Below, in pieces: positions 16,801-24,644 of a DNA stretch of 64,000 nt (position 1 is its first letter; every line of letters begins with the position of its first letter). The notes under the pieces are model-generated. The model saw only the letters and a program-made list of their open reading frames with translations, was not told the origin of the DNA and did no database searches. This DNA is from an uncultured Bacteroidales bacterium (lineage in GTDB: Bacteria > Bacteroidota > Bacteroidia > Bacteroidales > UBA932). Where the stretch lies: the NCBI GenBank assembly GCA_934691625.1, contig CAKUTA010000001.1, positions 62,001 to 126,000 of the forward strand, given 5' to 3'. A program made the position numbers and the translations under genes.

Positions 16801-17721
16801 ATGAAAGTTCTGATAGCTACACAGAAACCTTTCGCGCCGGAGGCTGTGAAGGGTATAAGGGAAATCCTGGAAAAGGCTGGACATGAAACCGTGCTTCTGG
16901 AAAAATATGCTGGCAGCCAGGAACTTATAGAGGCTGTGCGTGATGCCGAGGCGATGATTGTCCGTTCAGATAAGATTACTCCGGAGGTGCTTGATTCCGC
17001 TGCCAAGCTGAGGATTATAGTACGTGCCGGGGCTGGGTATGACAACATTGACCTTGCCACTGCGAAGGCACATGGGGTTGTTGTCGAGAACACACCTGGG
17101 CAGAACTCCAATGCTGTGGCTGAGCTTGCTGTGGCAATGATGATTTTCATGAGCCGTAACCAGTTCACCCCGGTTTCGGGCTCTGAAATATCAGGCAAGA
17201 AGCTGGGCATCCAGGCTTTCGGGAACGTCGGACGTCTTGTAGGCAAAAAGGCTGAGGCTCTCGGAATGAAAGTGCTGGCTGTGGATCCGTTCATCCCTGA
17301 GGAGAGGATAGCTGAAGCTGGGGCAACTCCTGTGTCCAGCGTCAAGGAGCTGTACTCAAATTCGGATTTCGTGTCTGTGCATATCCCTGCAACTCCTGAG
17401 ACAATCGGCTCCATAGGCTATGACCTAATAACTTCGATGCCGAAAGGGGCTGTTCTTGTCAATACGGCCAGAAAGGAGGTCATTGACGAGGCCGGGCTTG
17501 AGAAAGCATTGGAAGAGAGGCCTGATCTGAAGTATGTCACTGATGTGGCGCCTGACAATCTAGATATCCTGAAGGAGAAGTTCGGGATCCGTGTGTTCGC
17601 CACCCCTAAGAAGATGGGGGCGCAGACAGCCGAGGCAAATATCAATGCAGGGCTTGCAGCCGCCAGGCAGATTGTGGCATATTTCGCAGATGGCTGCACG
17701 AAGTTCCAGGTGAACAGATAA
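16801..17721 (+). CDS. serA: D-3-phosphoglycerate dehydrogenase, short form
   Basis: 306 residues. It oxidises 3-phosphoglycerate with NAD+, the first step of serine synthesis. A D-2-hydroxyacid dehydrogenase fold is visible: IVRAGAGYDNIDLATAKAHGV, the Rossmann stretch KLGIQAFGNVGRLVGKKAEALGMKVLAVD, and LVNTARKEVIDE with the catalytic Arg. The usual catalytic His (in PHIGAS) is replaced by K270 in PKKMGAQTAEAN, as in the lysine-type short enzymes known from Entamoeba and Bacteroidota. There is no ACT or regulatory domain, so feedback by serine is not expected. It lies 8 bases after serC. Confidence 0.93.
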   Translation: MKVLIATQKPFAPEAVKGIREILEKAGHETVLLEKYAGSQELIEAVRDAEAMIVRSDKITPEVLDSAAKLRIIVRAGAGYDNIDLATAKAHGVVVENTPGQNSNAVAELAVAMMIFMSRNQFTPVSGSEISGKKLGIQAFGNVGRLVGKKAEALGMKVLAVDPFIPEERIAEAGATPVSSVKELYSNSDFVSVHIPATPETIGSIGYDLITSMPKGAVLVNTARKEVIDEAGLEKALEERPDLKYVTDVAPDNLDILKEKFGIRVFATPKKMGAQTAEANINAGLAAARQIVAYFADGCTKFQVNR

Positions 17722-17733
17722 ATACAACCGCAG

Positions 17734-17757
17734 GCCAGCCGGAGACTTTCGGCTGGC
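17734..17757 (+). terminator. Hairpin between serA and the DUF1015 gene
   Basis: GCCAGCCG pairs with CGGCTGGC across an 8-base loop, followed by TATAATTTATAT. It could be a partial terminator or an RNA-processing site within the serC-serA-DUF1015 transcript. Confidence 0.5.
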
Positions 17758-17775
17758 TATAATTTATATGACACT

Positions 17776-19020
17776 ATGGTAAAGGTAAAACCGTTCGCGG
17801 CAATCAGGCCGCCTAAAGACATTGTTACGGAAGTTGCAGCTCCGCCTTATGATGTGCTGAACTCCGAGGAGGCCAAGAAGATGGCCAGTGAAAAATCTCT
17901 GCTTCATATAACGAAGCCTGAAATTGACTTCAGCCCGATTCTTCCTGACCATGACAGGCAGGTCTATGACAAGGCCGTTGCCAACTTTGCGGAGTGGCAG
18001 AAGAAAGGATGGCTGGTGCAGGACAAGAAGCCTTGCTATTATGTATATGCCCAGACAATGGATGGCAGAACCCAGTATGGCCTGGTGCTTTGTGCGCATA
18101 CTGACGATTATTCCGGCGGCAGGATAAAGAAGCATGAGCTTACCCGCAAGGATAAGGAGGATGACCGCATGGTTCATGTGAAGATCCAGAATGCCAATAT
18201 TGAGCCTGTCTTTTTTGCATATAAGGACAATGCTGAACTTAACGGGATTGTGTCGCATGTCGTGACCGGGAAGCCTGAGTATTCTTTCACTGATGAGAAT
18301 GGCTTCGGGCATTCCTTCTGGATAATAGACGAGGACACTCTGATAGGCAGGATAACGGAGATTTTCACTGATAAGGTGGATTCATTCTATGTGGCTGACG
18401 GCCATCACAGGACAGCTGCCGCTGCCAGGGTCGGGGCGGAGAAGCGTGCAGGCAATGCCGGGCATACCGGGGATGAGGAGTATAACTACTTTATGGCAGT
18501 ATGTTTCCCGGAGAGCCAGCTGAAGATCATAGACTATAACCGTGTGGTCAAGGATCTTAATGGACTTACGGAAAAGCAGTTCCTGAATGCGCTGGAGGAA
18601 GACTTCGAGGTGAAGCCGTATGAAGGAGAGGGGGAATATCATCCATCTCATCTTCATAATTTCTCAATGTATCTTGATGGGAAGTGGTACTCTCTGGAGG
18701 CCAGGCCGGGAAGGTATGATGACAAGGACCCTATCGGTGTTCTGGATGTGACGATATTGTCTAATCTGGTACTGGACAGGATTCTGGGAATAAAGGATCT
18801 CCGTACAGATAAGCGTATTGATTTTGTCGGCGGGATACGTGGCCTTGGTGAGCTTTCGCGCCGTGTGGACGGCGGTGAGATGAAGGTCGCTTTTGCGCTC
18901 TATCCTGTGTCCATGAAGCAGCTCACGGATATCGCAGACAGCGGCAATATCATGCCTCCGAAAACGACATGGTTCGAACCGAAGCTGCGTTCAGGCCTCG
19001 CTATCCATAAGCTGGACTGA
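17776..19020 (+). CDS. DUF1015 family protein
   Basis: 414 residues starting MVKVKPFAAIRPP, with VAAPPYDVLNSEEA and VADGHHRTAAAARVG, both hallmarks of DUF1015. The family is cytoplasmic and often called a HTH-containing or SerB-like protein. In many Bacteroidota it sits next to serC and serA, as here. An involvement in serine metabolism is inferred from that context; no reaction is proven. The hairpin at 17734-17757 separates it from serA. Confidence 0.92.
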   Translation: MVKVKPFAAIRPPKDIVTEVAAPPYDVLNSEEAKKMASEKSLLHITKPEIDFSPILPDHDRQVYDKAVANFAEWQKKGWLVQDKKPCYYVYAQTMDGRTQYGLVLCAHTDDYSGGRIKKHELTRKDKEDDRMVHVKIQNANIEPVFFAYKDNAELNGIVSHVVTGKPEYSFTDENGFGHSFWIIDEDTLIGRITEIFTDKVDSFYVADGHHRTAAAARVGAEKRAGNAGHTGDEEYNYFMAVCFPESQLKIIDYNRVVKDLNGLTEKQFLNALEEDFEVKPYEGEGEYHPSHLHNFSMYLDGKWYSLEARPGRYDDKDPIGVLDVTILSNLVLDRILGIKDLRTDKRIDFVGGIRGLGELSRRVDGGEMKVAFALYPVSMKQLTDIADSGNIMPPKTTWFEPKLRSGLAIHKLD

Positions 19021-19194
19021 AGTTCCGGCCTTGGATGTTTGAAGATCTTGTATTTCACGAGTCCTGGACTGGGCATGAGGTCTTTCTATCTCAATGTGCT
19101 CAGAACAACGTCTGGACCTTTCGGCTGATTCAGACTGGGTTACCCTAACGTTTCCCGTTCCACTGAAACAGATAGCAGCCCTTCTCTCTCCCCC

Positions 19195-19238
19195 AAAAAA
19201 ATTAGAATTTCATCATCTGGTGAAATTCTAATTTTTTT
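19195..19238. terminator. Perfect 18-bp stem, bidirectional terminator
   Basis: Seven A, TTAGAATTTCA, the 8-base loop TCATCTGG, TGAAATTCTAA and seven T form a perfect 18-bp stem with a T-run on both strands. It most likely ends the serC-serA-DUF1015 transcript, although it lies about 175 bases past the stop. Confidence 0.75.
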
Positions 19239-19252
19239 GCCTTATGCATTTA

Positions 19253-19413
19253 GAAGCCGTTTTGAAATTATTGAAAAGTTGTTTGAGGTAAAATTTCTTC
19301 ATCTTCTTCACGAGTTTTCAGGTCAGATAGGCACCGCTATCTCCCCTGAATCCTCGGTCAAATCTGAAGGTTTTTCCTCTCAAACCTTCAGACAATAATT
19401 TCAAAACAGCTTC
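19253..19413 (+). repeat. Palindromic repeat family A, copy 2
   Basis: 161 bp with the same ends as copy 1 (GAAGCCGTTTTGAAAT ... ATTTCAAAACAGCTTC) and the same centre (GGTCAGATAGGC..CGCTATC). It differs from copy 1 at scattered positions only. Confidence 0.9.
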
Positions 19414-19456
19414 TCAGATTTGCCCCTGATATAAAAGATATCGTTATCATCTGTAT

Positions 19457-19545
19457 ATTAATATATCAGCACTTCTCAAAATCGCTATATTCGCTATTTT
19501 GGAAAATGTTAAATATTTGTAAATTAACCAGTTATGTGAAAATTA
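19457..19545 (+). repeat. Palindromic repeat family B, copy 1
   Basis: An AT-rich element of about 89 bp whose core TTCTCAAAATCGC-TATATTC-GCTATTTTGGAAAA is palindromic, flanked by ATTAATATATCAGCA and GTAAATTAACCAGTTATGTG. It matches 33081-33177 directly and 27321-27404 in opposite orientation. The boundaries are approximate. Confidence 0.75.
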
Positions 19546-19567
19546 TATCGTATTGAAAACAGATATA

Positions 19568-19602
19568 GGGATTGATGGCATTACGAACAGGGCATCAATC
19601 CC
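19568..19602 (+). other. Hairpin upstream of the 87-residue gene
   Basis: GGGATTGATG and CATCAATCCC form a 10-bp stem, followed by AGATTTTATTTATA. It resembles a terminator or leader structure immediately before the small gene at 19645. Confidence 0.5.
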
Positions 19603-19644
19603 AGATTTTATTTATATCTTTTCGCAAATTTAAAGACAGTAATT

Positions 19645-19908
19645 ATGGCTATATTAAAAGAGGACGGAAGTTTAGATATTGATAGAATCAATAAACTTCC
19701 TTTTGAAGAATATATGGATGCAATGGGAGATTTGACGCAAGAACAAGTTGCGGAGTATCTTTCAAAATTATCGTTAAATGAATCTAATGAGCCTATGCGT
19801 CCGGTAGAAGTTAACTATACATTAGAGGAAGACATCAAAAATAATGGAGCCGTGATTTTTGATGACTTGTTAAACAAAATAAAGAATAGCTGTGGCAAGA
19901 AGAAATGA
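19645..19908 (+). CDS. Small acidic protein, function unknown
   Basis: 87 residues (MAILKEDGSLDIDRINKLPF...). There is no signal peptide or membrane segment. It is predicted mostly helical, with the charged motif EEYMDAMGDLTQEQVAEYLSKL. Its codons are much more AT-rich than those of the flanking housekeeping genes. It follows a family B repeat and a hairpin, and stands alone. Similar small proteins may exist in Bacteroidales, but I cannot name a family. The start is the only ATG preceding the coherent frame. Confidence 0.6.
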   Translation: MAILKEDGSLDIDRINKLPFEEYMDAMGDLTQEQVAEYLSKLSLNESNEPMRPVEVNYTLEEDIKNNGAVIFDDLLNKIKNSCGKKK

Positions 19909-20506
19909 CTCAGCATCTTTGGCTTAATGTGTTGTATTTTAGCTTTTTATATAAGTTTGTCGCCATCACGTATATCATTTTCAAAAATTAACCAAAATTC
20001 TACTTCACGTTTCATCCTGGCCAATGCACGAACAGCATACCGTGGAACGCCCTATCCTCCTTTTCAAGAATATTACGGACTTCCTGATATTGACAACTAC
20101 GAACCGCTGTGCCACTGACAGATTCTTCAACAAGAGGTGTCGTGCGGAAACAGCACCATCAGGCGTGAGCGTATATTGAGTTCTGCCACGTGTCGGAGAA
20201 TATTTCGTGTCCATCTTTTTTTGCTGTGGAATGTAATTCTCTGATTTATAGTAAATTAACTGAAATACTGCTCCACATTTCATGGAGTAGAAAATATGCT
20301 AAGATGTTATAAATCAGCGTTTTGTGCTCCACGCGTTTCCTGTCTCAATCCACGAACATTTACCGTGAAAAGCCAGCAAGGAGGCGCTATGACGAGTTTC
20401 ATTACCATGGCGTCATCAGACGCCGGGCGTAGAACAGCGAAGCGCTGCCTTGTGCTTTGGTGCGCATATAGCCCTGCCCGTCCCTCTGAGAGGGGAAATG
20501 AGATGG
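19909..20506. other. Stretch without an intact gene
   Basis: A 598-base stretch. The left half (19947-20283) reads on the minus strand as protein-like segments in three frames (see the pseudogene entry). The right half (20284-20506) is GC-rich with small hairpins (GGCGT/ACGCC near 20410, TCCCTCT/AGAGGGGA near 20481) and no convincing gene. Confidence 0.55.
19947..20283 (-). pseudogene. Possible frameshifted small gene remnant
   Basis: Three overlapping minus-strand frames each read as plausible protein in turn. From the ATG at 20283 one frame gives 47 residues ending TLTPDGAVSA. A shift near 20145 gives TTPLVEESVSGTAVRSCQYQ and on to EKEDRAFHG. A second shift near 20050 gives PRYAVRALARMKREVEFW to a TAA at 19947. 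Together they would make a protein of about 110 residues. I do not recognise a family. Two shifts in so short a stretch suggest decay; the alternative is chance open frames in AT-rich DNA. Confidence 0.35.
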
Positions 20507-20938
20507 TTAAAACGGCAGATCATCTCCAGGCATGTCGTCGATTGACGGCGCCGGAGCGGATGGCTGTGGACCTGCGGACGGGGCGAAACCTGCCGGCAGA
20601 TCGTATGACGTGGCGCTTCCTCCCTGTGGAGCAGCCGGGGTATGACCGCCCTGCGCTGGTGCACCGGCAGCCTGGCTTATTCTCCATGCGCGGAGATCGG
20701 TGTACCATTTGCCGTTATATTCGCGGCTGGATATATTGAAGGCAAGCCTGATCTTGTCACCTATCTGGAACTGCTCAAGCTCCTTGACCTTATCTGCGCC
20801 CCAGACGCTGAAGCATGCCTTGGTCGGAAAGTTGCCTTCCTGGTATTCTATCACAAATTCCTGCTTGGCCCAGTCACCTCTTGCCGATTTGCCGGACTGA
20901 ACAGCCAGCTTCTGTATGAGTGTTCCTTCTATTTCCAT
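20507..20938 (-). CDS. DUF3127 domain protein (OB-fold/SSB-like)
   Basis: 143 residues from the ATG at 20938 (MEIEGTLIQKLAVQSGKSARGDWAKQEFVIEY). DUF3127 covers about residues 1-95, with FPTKACFSVWG and REYNGKWYTDLRAWRI. The fold resembles a single-strand-binding OB domain. The tail is Gly/Pro/Ala-rich and ends in the acidic DDMPGDDLPF, which strongly resembles the C-terminal tip of SSB proteins that binds partner proteins. A role in DNA metabolism is inferred from these similarities. An upstream in-frame codon at 20947 adds three residues only. Confidence 0.85.
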   Translation of the reverse strand: MEIEGTLIQKLAVQSGKSARGDWAKQEFVIEYQEGNFPTKACFSVWGADKVKELEQFQIGDKIRLAFNISSREYNGKWYTDLRAWRISQAAGAPAQGGHTPAAPQGGSATSYDLPAGFAPSAGPQPSAPAPSIDDMPGDDLPF

Positions 20939-21306
20939 GATTGTCAATTGTTTTTATCCTATATGTCATCATGCGGCATGCACCATGCTTGAGAAAATGG
21001 TTTCCGCACTTGCACAAAGATACACTAAAAAGCGGCCAAATAGACATTTCGTGTGATAAAGTTGGAGCAAAAAGTATCTCCGTTTGTGGAGCCTGCTAAT
21101 TGTGGCGGGACGATGCCACGGCGTAAAATATCATTGCGCTAATATTCAGTAAGTTATAAACGCATAGCGTGGATTTTGAGCTGAAAAATGGCTCGAAATC
21201 CACAGCTGTAGCAAAATTGCCATTGATTATCAGATGTTTAGAAACAGCACCGTGGCACCGTCCCGGCAGGGAGGGGGCGCGGTGCGGATTACGAGAAATT
21301 CATCAC

Positions 21307-21380
21307 CCGGAATGTCTGTCCCGTCTAAAAAGCCTTGTTCCCTCTCAAACCTTCGGATGATAATTTCAGAGCGGCTGCTA
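21307..21380 (+). repeat. Degraded family A repeat fragment
   Basis: CCCTCTCAAACCTTCGGATGATAATTTCA followed by GAGCGGCTGCT matches the right-hand 45 bases of family A with several substitutions. The preceding 30 bases align weakly. The left arm is missing. Confidence 0.65.
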
Positions 21381-21418
21381 AAAAAACAGGCTGACTGAAC
21401 TGATGCTCAGCCGGCCTG
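21379..21418 (-). terminator. Terminator of the FKBP lipoprotein gene
   Basis: On the minus strand ACAGGCCGGCTGA pairs imperfectly with TCAGCCTGT, followed by seven T. It lies about 26 bases past the FKBP stop codon. Confidence 0.7.
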
Positions 21419-21443
21419 TCTTCAATAAATCTTCAGGAATTGA

Positions 21444-22247
21444 TTATTCAGCAGCCTCTTCAGTTTTCTCTGCGACCTTGTTCACCTTTACGAGGTCGAT
21501 ATCGAAGATAAGAGTGCTGTAAGGCTCGATGCCACGTGTCCCGTTCTCGCCATAGCCAAGCTCTGAAGGCACGAAGAGTCTGATCTTTCCGCCCTCGCCT
21601 ATGAGCTGGAGACCTTCTGTCCATCCTTTGATGACACGGTTAAGAACCATTCTTGTGCCCTCGTCATTCTTTGGGGACTCATCGAATGTGTTGCCGTCGG
21701 TAAGAGTGCCCTTATAGTGAACGAATACTGTATCAGCATCACCTGGCTTGACATCGTTTCCGGCTTCACGGATGATGTACTGAAGACCGCTTGCAGTTAC
21801 CTGTACGCTGTCCTTTGAACCGTTTGCTGCGAGGAACTCTGCCTCTTTCTGCTTGTTGAGAGCCATTGTGTACTCACGTCTCTTTGAAAGGAATGAATTG
21901 AATACATCATTGAGCTTCTCAGGATCGATCTTGAACTGCTTTCCGTAGGTGGAGTCGCGATAGTCGCCCTTTGCCTTCAGGAAATCCCTCATACCTTTCT
22001 CGATGAGCTTGTAGTTGAGATCCTCGCCGAAGTTATATCCCTTTACGAATGAACCGAAGTTGACACCCATCAGGTAGCTTACAGAGTCGATCTCGGACTT
22101 GCGCGGCTTAAGTGACTTAGGATCAACCGGCTTTACGGTCTTTGTGGAATCTGCACCATCTGCAGAAGCTTTAGCCCCGTTGTTGGCAGAGCAGGATGCT
22201 GCCATTGCTACGACAAGAGCAGCAGCGATAAATCTGAATGTCTTCAT
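21444..22247 (-). CDS. FKBP-type peptidyl-prolyl isomerase, lipoprotein
   Basis: 267 residues. It isomerises X-Pro bonds during folding of exported proteins. The lipoprotein signal MKTFRFIAAALVVAMAAS-C puts the lipidated Cys at about residue 19. An FKBP N-terminal dimerisation domain (about 50-150, with SYLMGVNFGSFVKGYNF) is followed by the FKBP catalytic domain (about 160-255, with VFVHYKGTLTDGNTFDES, GWTEGLQLIGEGGKIRLFVPSELGYG and IEPYSTLIFDIDL). It is most like FkpA/Mip-type periplasmic isomerases. It is divergent from recQ. Confidence 0.93.
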   Translation of the reverse strand: MKTFRFIAAALVVAMAASCSANNGAKASADGADSTKTVKPVDPKSLKPRKSEIDSVSYLMGVNFGSFVKGYNFGEDLNYKLIEKGMRDFLKAKGDYRDSTYGKQFKIDPEKLNDVFNSFLSKRREYTMALNKQKEAEFLAANGSKDSVQVTASGLQYIIREAGNDVKPGDADTVFVHYKGTLTDGNTFDESPKNDEGTRMVLNRVIKGWTEGLQLIGEGGKIRLFVPSELGYGENGTRGIEPYSTLIFDIDLVKVNKVAEKTEEAAE

Positions 22248-22317
22248 ATTTGAATGTGTTTTAATTTCTTCAAAACAGCCGCAAATATCGCAATTTTATT
22301 TGAAAGTCAGAAACAAT

Positions 22318-22349
22318 TTTTGAAAGTCCGGATTTATTTCTTAAATTTG
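22318..22349 (+). promoter_or_regulatory. recQ promoter
   Basis: TTTG (22318-22321), 20 bases, TAAATTTG (22342-22349): a full match to the Bacteroides consensus, giving a leader of about 58 bases before the ATG at 22411. Confidence 0.7.
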
Positions 22350-22410
22350 GTAATAGTGAAAACCACAGAGGAACTTTTCATGCTGAAGTTCCTTAAAACA
22401 TGTCAGGCCT

Positions 22411-24612
22411 ATGGGTATCAGTTCGGCGGAAATTCATTCCAAGCTAAAGGAATTCTTCGGATATTCGTCTTTTAAGGGAGACCAGGAGAAGATTATAGCC
22501 AATCTTCTCGATGGCCATGACTCCTTCGTCATAATGCCTACCGGGGGAGGCAAGTCATTGTGCTATCAGCTTCCGGCGCTGCTTATGCCGGGTACCGCCA
22601 TTGTGGTGTCACCTCTTATCGCGCTGATGAAGAACCAGGTGGATGCCATCCGCGGCTTTGTCTCAGGGAACGAGGGCATTGCCCATTTCCTGAACTCATC
22701 ATTGAGCAAGGCCCAGATTGCTGAAGTCACGGCAGACTTGAAGGCAGGCGTCACGAAACTTCTCTATGTCGCGCCGGAGAGCCTGACAAAGGAGGAGAAT
22801 ATCGAGATTCTTAACGACGTGCACATCTCGTTCTATGCCATAGACGAAGCTCATTGCATATCCGACTGGGGACATGACTTCCGTCCTGAATACAGACGCA
22901 TCCGCCCGATAATAGACGAGATTGGGCGTGCCCCGATAATCGCATTGACAGCGACAGCCACTCCCAAGGTGCAGAGCGACATCGTGAAGAACCTGGGCAT
23001 CCCTGACGCGGCTGTGTTCAAGTCGTCATTCAACCGTCCGAATCTTTACTATGAGGTAAAGGACAAGGTGGATCCGGACAAGGATATCATACGATATATA
23101 AAGCAGAATCCAGGCAAGGCGGGAATTATCTACTGCCTTAGCCGCAAGAAGGTGGAAGAACTGGCGCAGATATTGGCAATCAATGGAATAAAGGCTGTCC
23201 CTTATCATGCCGGGCTGGATGCAAAGGTGCGTGCAGAGAACCAGGACCGCTTCCTGATGGAGGATGTGGACGTAATAGTGGCGACGATTGCTTTCGGAAT
23301 GGGAATCGACAAGCCTGATGTGCGCTTCGTAATCCATTATGACATCCCTAGGAGCCTGGAGGGCTACTACCAGGAGACCGGGCGTGCCGGACGTGATGGC
23401 AAGGAAGGTGTCTGCATCGCCTATTACAGCTACAAGGATATACGCAAGCTTGACAAGTTCCTTCAGAGCAAGCCTGTTTCCGAACAGGAGATCGGCAGGC
23501 AGCTGCTGATGGAGACATTGTCATACGCGGAGTCGGGAGAATGCCGGAGGAAACTGCTGCTCGGATATTTCGGTGAGGACTATCCTGAAGACAACTGCGG
23601 CGCCTGCGACAACTGCCTTAATCCTCGTCCGAAATTCGATGCCAGGAAAGAGATGGCGCTTGCCATAAGCCTGGTGGAATCATTGCCTGAGCATTTCAAG
23701 GTGGAGCATCTGGCAAATATCCTTGCTGGAGTCGCCAACGGCATGGTGAAGTCCTATAATCATGACAAGCTGAAATTCTTTGCGGCTGGCTCCAGGCATA
23801 ATGTCCGTTTCTGGGAAATGATTTTCCATCAGGGACTTATACGGCATTTTCTGAGCAGGGACATTGATTCATACGGGCTTATTTCGGTTACGGAGGAGGG
23901 TGTGCAATTTGCGGAGCATCCTTATGAACTTATGATTGCAGGGGACAGAAATTTCTCTGAAGGGACAGATGATGATGACGATGATGATGTCATGACCCCT
24001 GCAAAGGGCGGCCAGGGCGGTGACCAGGTTCTGCTGTCAATGCTTAAGGACCTCAGGCGTGACCAGGCCAAGAAACTGCATCTCCAGCCATGGGTGATTT
24101 TCAGCGATACCGCATTGGATGACATGTCCATCATGTACCCTGAGTCGTTCGAAGATCTCATCAAATGCCAGAATGTCGGAGAGGGCAAGGCTCGCAAGTA
24201 CGGCAAGCCGTTTATTGACTTGATAACTAGGTATGTAGATGAAAATGAAATCTCCCGCCCGGATGATTTCGTGGTAAGGTCAATGCCGAATAAATCATCT
24301 GACAAGATCTCCATAATCACAAGCATAGACAGGCGCATGGACCTGGAAGATATAGCGGAGTCCAGGAATATGGACATGAACGAGCTGCTGTCCGCCATGG
24401 AGGATATCGTGGAATTCGGGACACGGCTTGACCTTGACTACTATATCGGGCAGACGATGGACCGGGAGGCTGTTGATGACATCTACGGATATTTCAAGGA
24501 TGAGGCGGAATCTGGCTCTCTCGAGGATGCCATACAGGCGCTTGCCGGTGACTACGAGGAAATGGAGATACGCCTTGTGCGCATGAAATTCCTGTCAGAA
24601 GTAGCTAACTGA
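22411..24612 (+). CDS. recQ: ATP-dependent DNA helicase RecQ
   Basis: 733 residues, longer than the roughly 610 of E. coli RecQ. It is a 3'-5' helicase in recombination and fork repair. It has the Walker A motif MPTGGGKSLCYQLPA, the Walker B box IDEAHCISDWGHDFRPEY (about residue 145), GYYQETGRAGRDG, and a four-cysteine zinc site in CRRKLLLGYFGEDYPEDNCGACDNC (about 380). Then come a winged-helix RQC domain, an acidic run of Asp near residue 520, an HRDC-like domain, and an extra C-terminal helical segment of about 100 residues. It is transcribed alone and convergent with hisJ. Confidence 0.95.
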   Translation: MGISSAEIHSKLKEFFGYSSFKGDQEKIIANLLDGHDSFVIMPTGGGKSLCYQLPALLMPGTAIVVSPLIALMKNQVDAIRGFVSGNEGIAHFLNSSLSKAQIAEVTADLKAGVTKLLYVAPESLTKEENIEILNDVHISFYAIDEAHCISDWGHDFRPEYRRIRPIIDEIGRAPIIALTATATPKVQSDIVKNLGIPDAAVFKSSFNRPNLYYEVKDKVDPDKDIIRYIKQNPGKAGIIYCLSRKKVEELAQILAINGIKAVPYHAGLDAKVRAENQDRFLMEDVDVIVATIAFGMGIDKPDVRFVIHYDIPRSLEGYYQETGRAGRDGKEGVCIAYYSYKDIRKLDKFLQSKPVSEQEIGRQLLMETLSYAESGECRRKLLLGYFGEDYPEDNCGACDNCLNPRPKFDARKEMALAISLVESLPEHFKVEHLANILAGVANGMVKSYNHDKLKFFAAGSRHNVRFWEMIFHQGLIRHFLSRDIDSYGLISVTEEGVQFAEHPYELMIAGDRNFSEGTDDDDDDDVMTPAKGGQGGDQVLLSMLKDLRRDQAKKLHLQPWVIFSDTALDDMSIMYPESFEDLIKCQNVGEGKARKYGKPFIDLITRYVDENEISRPDDFVVRSMPNKSSDKISIITSIDRRMDLEDIAESRNMDMNELLSAMEDIVEFGTRLDLDYYIGQTMDREAVDDIYGYFKDEAESGSLEDAIQALAGDYEEMEIRLVRMKFLSEVAN

Positions 24613-24644
24613 TACGGCTTTTCCGGGGCAATACCTCACAACTG

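Larger units (their letters stand above)
19021..19644. other. Gene-poor stretch with terminator and repeats
   Basis: No coding region was recognised in these 624 bases. Bases 19021-19190 carry nothing identifiable. Then come a very strong hairpin (19195-19238), a family A repeat (19253-19413), a family B repeat (19457-19545), and a GGGATTGATG hairpin (19568-19602) in front of the small gene at 19645. Confidence 0.65.
20939..21443. other. Non-coding stretch with inverted repeats
   Basis: There is no gene in 505 bases. CGGGACGATGCCACG (21106-21120) and CGTGGCACCGTCCCG (21251-21265) are 15-base inverted arms with one mismatch. They flank a hairpin at 21169-21202 (GTGGATTT/AAATCCAC). A degraded family A copy (21307-21380) and the terminator of the FKBP gene complete the stretch. 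Confidence 0.55.

Noticed and set aside
20296..20739. A 147-codon plus-strand open frame
   Set aside because: Its second half lies opposite the DUF3127 gene, which has a clear family match; the Arg/Cys-rich translation looks like a shadow, and no start or promoter signal supports it.
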